Shown here: positions 61,425 to 64,000 of the stretch, in pieces
How the letters are laid out: every line of letters starts with the position of its first letter
How positions within the stretch are numbered: position 1 is the stretch's first letter
Source of the DNA: Flavobacterium tagetis
GTDB lineage: Bacteria > Bacteroidota > Bacteroidia > Flavobacteriales > Flavobacteriaceae
NCBI RefSeq assembly: GCF_016735615.1
Contig: NZ_JAERSF010000003.1
Coordinates: forward strand, 434,001-498,000
DNA: 64,000 bases
Direction of reading: 5' to 3'
Notes under the pieces: generated by a model
What the model was told of the DNA's origin: nothing
The model's input: the letters and a program-made list of their open reading frames with translations, nothing else
Databases searched by the model: none
Position numbers and translations under genes: made by a program

Positions 61425-62888
61425 ATGGAAATAAATACTATAAAGACATTAGGTCAATTAAAAGCCACTGGATATAAAACTACAAGCATAAAGGATGAAT
61501 TGCGTAATAATCTTCGTGAGAAAATCAAATCGGGGAAACCTGTTTTTGAGGGTGTTCACGGATTTGAAAATACTGTAATTCCAGAATTGGAACGCGCGAT
61601 TTTATCTCGTCATAACATTAATTTACTAGGACTTCGCGGACAAGCAAAAACACGTTTGGCACGTAAAATGATCGAATTATTGGATGAATACATTCCGTTT
61701 ATAGAAGGTTCAGAAATTAATGACGATCCGTTAAATCCGATTTCTCGTTTTGCAAAAGATTTAATTGCTGAAAAAGGTGATGAAACTCCAATTTCTTGGT
61801 TACACAGAAGCGAACGTTTCTTTGAAAAACTGGCAACTCCAGATGTAACGGTAGCTGATTTAATTGGAGATGTTGATCCTATAAAAGCGGCTAATTTAAA
61901 ATTGTCTTACGCTGATGACCGCGTAATTCACTTCGGAATGATTCCGAGAGCGAATCGCTGTATTTTTGTAATCAACGAATTACCCGATTTGCAAGCCAGA
62001 ATTCAAGTAGCGTTATTCAACATATTGCAAGAAGGAGATATTCAGATTAGAGGCTTTAAATTGAGAATGCCTTTAGACATGCAATTCGTTTTTACTGCAA
62101 ATCCAGAAGATTATACCAACAGAGGAAGTATTGTAACGCCTTTAAAAGATAGAATTGGTTCTCAAATCTTGACGCATTATCCAGAAAGCATTGAAATTGC
62201 AAGAACGATTACAGAACAAGAATCTAAATTAGATCAAAATCAGACTGATGTTGTTTATGTTCCGAGTTTAGCAAGAGATATTTTGGAGCAAATTAGTTTT
62301 GAAGCCCGCGAAAGCGAATACATTGACAATAAAAGTGGTGTAAGTGCGAGAATGAGTATCACAGCTTTCGAAAACTTAATTAGTACAGCAGAGCGTCGAG
62401 CTTTGATTTCTGGTGTTGATAAAACAACTTTACGCTTATCTGATTTCATCGGAATTATTCCAGCTATTACAGGAAAAGTAGAATTGGTTTACGAAGGAGA
62501 GCAGGAGGGAGCCGATGTTGTGGCCGAAAGCTTAATTGGTTCTGCGATTAGAACTTTATTCCCGGAATATTTTCCTAAAATAGAAAAATTGGAAAAACCA
62601 GATGAAAAAACACCATATTCAGATCTTGTAGAATGGTTTTTTGCAGAAAGTGGTTTCGAATTGTTAGACGATGCTTCAGATGCAGATTACAAAAGTATTT
62701 TAGATGAAGTAACGCCATTAGATGACTTATTAAAAAAATACCAACCTCAATTGGCAAAAGAAGATGTTTATTTTATGAAAGAATTTATTCTTTGGGGATT
62801 GGTTGAATACAAAAAACTGAGTAAAGATCGTTTTGCAAAAGGAAGTCAGTTTAGAGATATTTACGGAAGTTATATTAGTAAATTTTAA
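61425..62888 (+). CDS. MoxR-type AAA+ ATPase (magnesium chelatase-like)
   Basis: The 487-residue cytosolic ATPase has Walker A GLRGQAKT at residues 69-76, in the GxxxxAKT form typical of MoxR proteins. Its Walker B segment reads CIFVINELPDL, with Asn where most have Asp before Glu. Sensor 1 is FTANPEDYTNRG, and the arginine finger region is TPLKDRIGSQI. Residues 380-487 are a C-terminal helical extension. It follows the VWA gene and is likely to work with it. The functional effect of the Asn is unknown. Confidence 0.9.
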   Translation: MEINTIKTLGQLKATGYKTTSIKDELRNNLREKIKSGKPVFEGVHGFENTVIPELERAILSRHNINLLGLRGQAKTRLARKMIELLDEYIPFIEGSEINDDPLNPISRFAKDLIAEKGDETPISWLHRSERFFEKLATPDVTVADLIGDVDPIKAANLKLSYADDRVIHFGMIPRANRCIFVINELPDLQARIQVALFNILQEGDIQIRGFKLRMPLDMQFVFTANPEDYTNRGSIVTPLKDRIGSQILTHYPESIEIARTITEQESKLDQNQTDVVYVPSLARDILEQISFEARESEYIDNKSGVSARMSITAFENLISTAERRALISGVDKTTLRLSDFIGIIPAITGKVELVYEGEQEGADVVAESLIGSAIRTLFPEYFPKIEKLEKPDEKTPYSDLVEWFFAESGFELLDDASDADYKSILDEVTPLDDLLKKYQPQLAKEDVYFMKEFILWGLVEYKKLSKDRFAKGSQFRDIYGSYISKF

Positions 62889-62913
62889 AAACATAGTACT
62901 AAAATATAATCTG

Positions 62914-62949
62914 GTCTAGCTGGTTTTTTGAAACCGGCTGGACTTTTTT
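62914..62949 (+). terminator. Terminator after the AAA+ gene
   Basis: GTCTAGCTGGTTT (62914-62926) pairs with AAACCGGCTGGAC (62931-62943), with two G-T pairs, followed by a T-run. Confidence 0.8.
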
Positions 62950-62988
62950 ATTTTACAATAGCTACTTTTACAATCCAAAAATAAATTT

Positions 62989-63840
62989 ATGTTATTTCTT
63001 ATATTAAGTATTCTTTGCAGTGTTATTGTAGGTGTTATATTCAAAATTTCTAGAAAATATAATGCTAATCCATCACAAATTATTTCGTTTAATTACATTG
63101 CTGCGATTACGCTTTGTTATTTTACTTTTGCGCCAGATCTAAATGCATTAGACAATAATGCGCCATTAGAAATCTACACTTCTGTTGGAATTTTACTTCC
63201 AATATTATTTCTGTTTCTAGCACTTTCTATAAAGTATATGGGAATTGCAAAGACAGATGCAGCACAAAGATTGTCGTTATTTATTCCTATTCTAGCAGCT
63301 TGGCTTTTGTTTAATGAAGGATTTAATACTTATAAAGTTATTGGAGTTTTAGTTGGTTTTGCGGCACTTTTATTCATCTTAAAAAAGCCATCAGACAACG
63401 CAGAAAACAAATGGATTTATCCAGCAACAGTTTTATTTGGTTTTGGAGTTATCGATATTCTTTTTAAGAAAATAGCCTTATATACAGTTGTCCCTTATAC
63501 AACATCTTTGTTTTTTGTCTTTCTAATTGCTTTTGCTGTTTCTATTCTTATGGTGATTTACAAGTTCTTTATAGCAAAAGAAAATTTTGTTTTAAAAAGT
63601 ATTCCTTTCGGAATATTGGTCGGTATTTTTAACTTCGGAAATATATTATTCTACTTAAAGGCTCATAAAGCATTTGCAGAAAATCCGTCAACTGTTTTTG
63701 CGGGAATGAATATGGGCGTAATTATTTTAGGAACTCTTATAGGCGCTTTTTTCTTTAAAGAGAAACTCTCAAAAATTAATATTTTAGGTTTGTTTTTGGC
63801 TCTTATAGCAGTTGTTTTCATATTTTTATCGCAATTATAG
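62989..63840 (+). CDS. EamA/DMT family transporter
   Basis: The 283-residue protein is a ten-helix membrane protein of the drug/metabolite transporter type, with two halves of about 140 residues: the first ending KVIGVLVGFAALLFILKKP and the second ending KINILGLFLALIAVVFIFL. Both halves show the F/L-NEGF and F-KEKL pair typical of EamA repeats (WLLFNEGF; AFFFKEKL). Substrate cannot be read. It follows a terminator and so is its own unit. Confidence 0.88.
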   Translation: MLFLILSILCSVIVGVIFKISRKYNANPSQIISFNYIAAITLCYFTFAPDLNALDNNAPLEIYTSVGILLPILFLFLALSIKYMGIAKTDAAQRLSLFIPILAAWLLFNEGFNTYKVIGVLVGFAALLFILKKPSDNAENKWIYPATVLFGFGVIDILFKKIALYTVVPYTTSLFFVFLIAFAVSILMVIYKFFIAKENFVLKSIPFGILVGIFNFGNILFYLKAHKAFAENPSTVFAGMNMGVIILGTLIGAFFFKEKLSKINILGLFLALIAVVFIFLSQL

Positions 63841-63940
63841 TATTTTTTTTAGTTCATAAACCTTTAATTTACAGTTGTTTTTGTAAGTAAATTAAAAATC
63901 TCTTAAATTAACTCTACTAATTCTATAGAATTTATAAATA

Positions 63941-63948
63941 TATTTTTG
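63941..63948 (+). promoter_or_regulatory. Promoter -7 box for the gene at the right edge
   Basis: TATTTTTG matches TAnnTTTG, 16 bases before the ATG at 63965. Confidence 0.6.
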
Positions 63949-63964
63949 TAGCTTTGTCTCAACA

Positions 63965-64000
63965 ATGAAAAACTATAGCCGAAATATAATGACGTCTTTT
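63965..64000 (+). CDS. Start of a gene cut by the window edge
   Basis: The ATG at 63965 follows a good promoter box and opens a frame MKNYSRNIMTSF that runs off the window. Twelve codons are too few to name it. Confidence 0.5.
   Translation, partial: MKNYSRNIMTSF

Overview
The window reads as chromosomal DNA from a Flavobacterium-like member of the Flavobacteriaceae (Bacteroidota). The evidence is low GC, repeated promoter boxes of the Bacteroidota form TAnnTTTG upstream of genes, very weak Shine-Dalgarno use, many secreted proteins ending their signal peptides in ...FAQ or ...YGQ, SprB-type repeats with a C-terminal type IX secretion (T9SS) type A sorting domain, and dispersed flavobacterial intergenic repeats. 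No phage, IS element, CRISPR array, rRNA or replication origin was seen.

Region 1 (1-15.9 kb) is mostly housekeeping. It holds a LOG-family protein (cut by the window edge), UvrA, a class II Fic protein, a ClC chloride channel/transporter with CBS domains, an acpH-ggt pair, a GlmM-type phosphohexomutase, an LpxL-like acyltransferase, a rhomboid protease, a SIMPL-domain protein, a membrane histidine kinase and a YheT-like hydrolase. Region 2 (15.9-23.7 kb) is a complete drug-efflux type operon in the order TetR, TolC, HlyD-like lipoprotein, two ABC ATPases and two ABC-2 permeases, resembling cecR-ybhGFSR. A 56-bp inverted repeat overlaps the promoter of the TetR gene.

Region 3 (23.8-49.0 kb) is the accessory part and the most interesting. 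One co-directional block carries nine large exported proteins: a fibronectin type III (FN3) protein, a 1722-residue SprB-repeat T9SS substrate, an FN3 protein with a variable-looking C-terminus, a small secreted protein, three lipoproteins (IPT/YCF48-like, propeller-like, PKD repeats), an outer-membrane beta-barrel with a helical tail, and a 1569-residue exported protein. Small cassette-like genes and a decayed gene fragment follow the variable C-terminus, and two more small genes follow the final terminator. I read this as a candidate surface-displayed multi-protein system with a polymorphic-effector and immunity module. That function is inference.

Region 4 (49.1-55.6 kb) carries an AraC regulator with a membrane protein, an exported amidohydrolase with an ankyrin protein, a two-gene pathway predicted to convert trans-3-hydroxy-L-proline to L-proline, and tRNA-Tyr(GTA). 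Region 5 (55.9-64 kb) has a DUF4369-thioredoxin lipoprotein gene broken by an in-frame TGA, a J-domain/KTSC fusion, several small conserved genes, a YchJ-like protein, a VWA plus MoxR-type AAA+ pair, an EamA transporter and the first codons of another gene. Its intergenic spaces hold four kinds of palindromic repeat.
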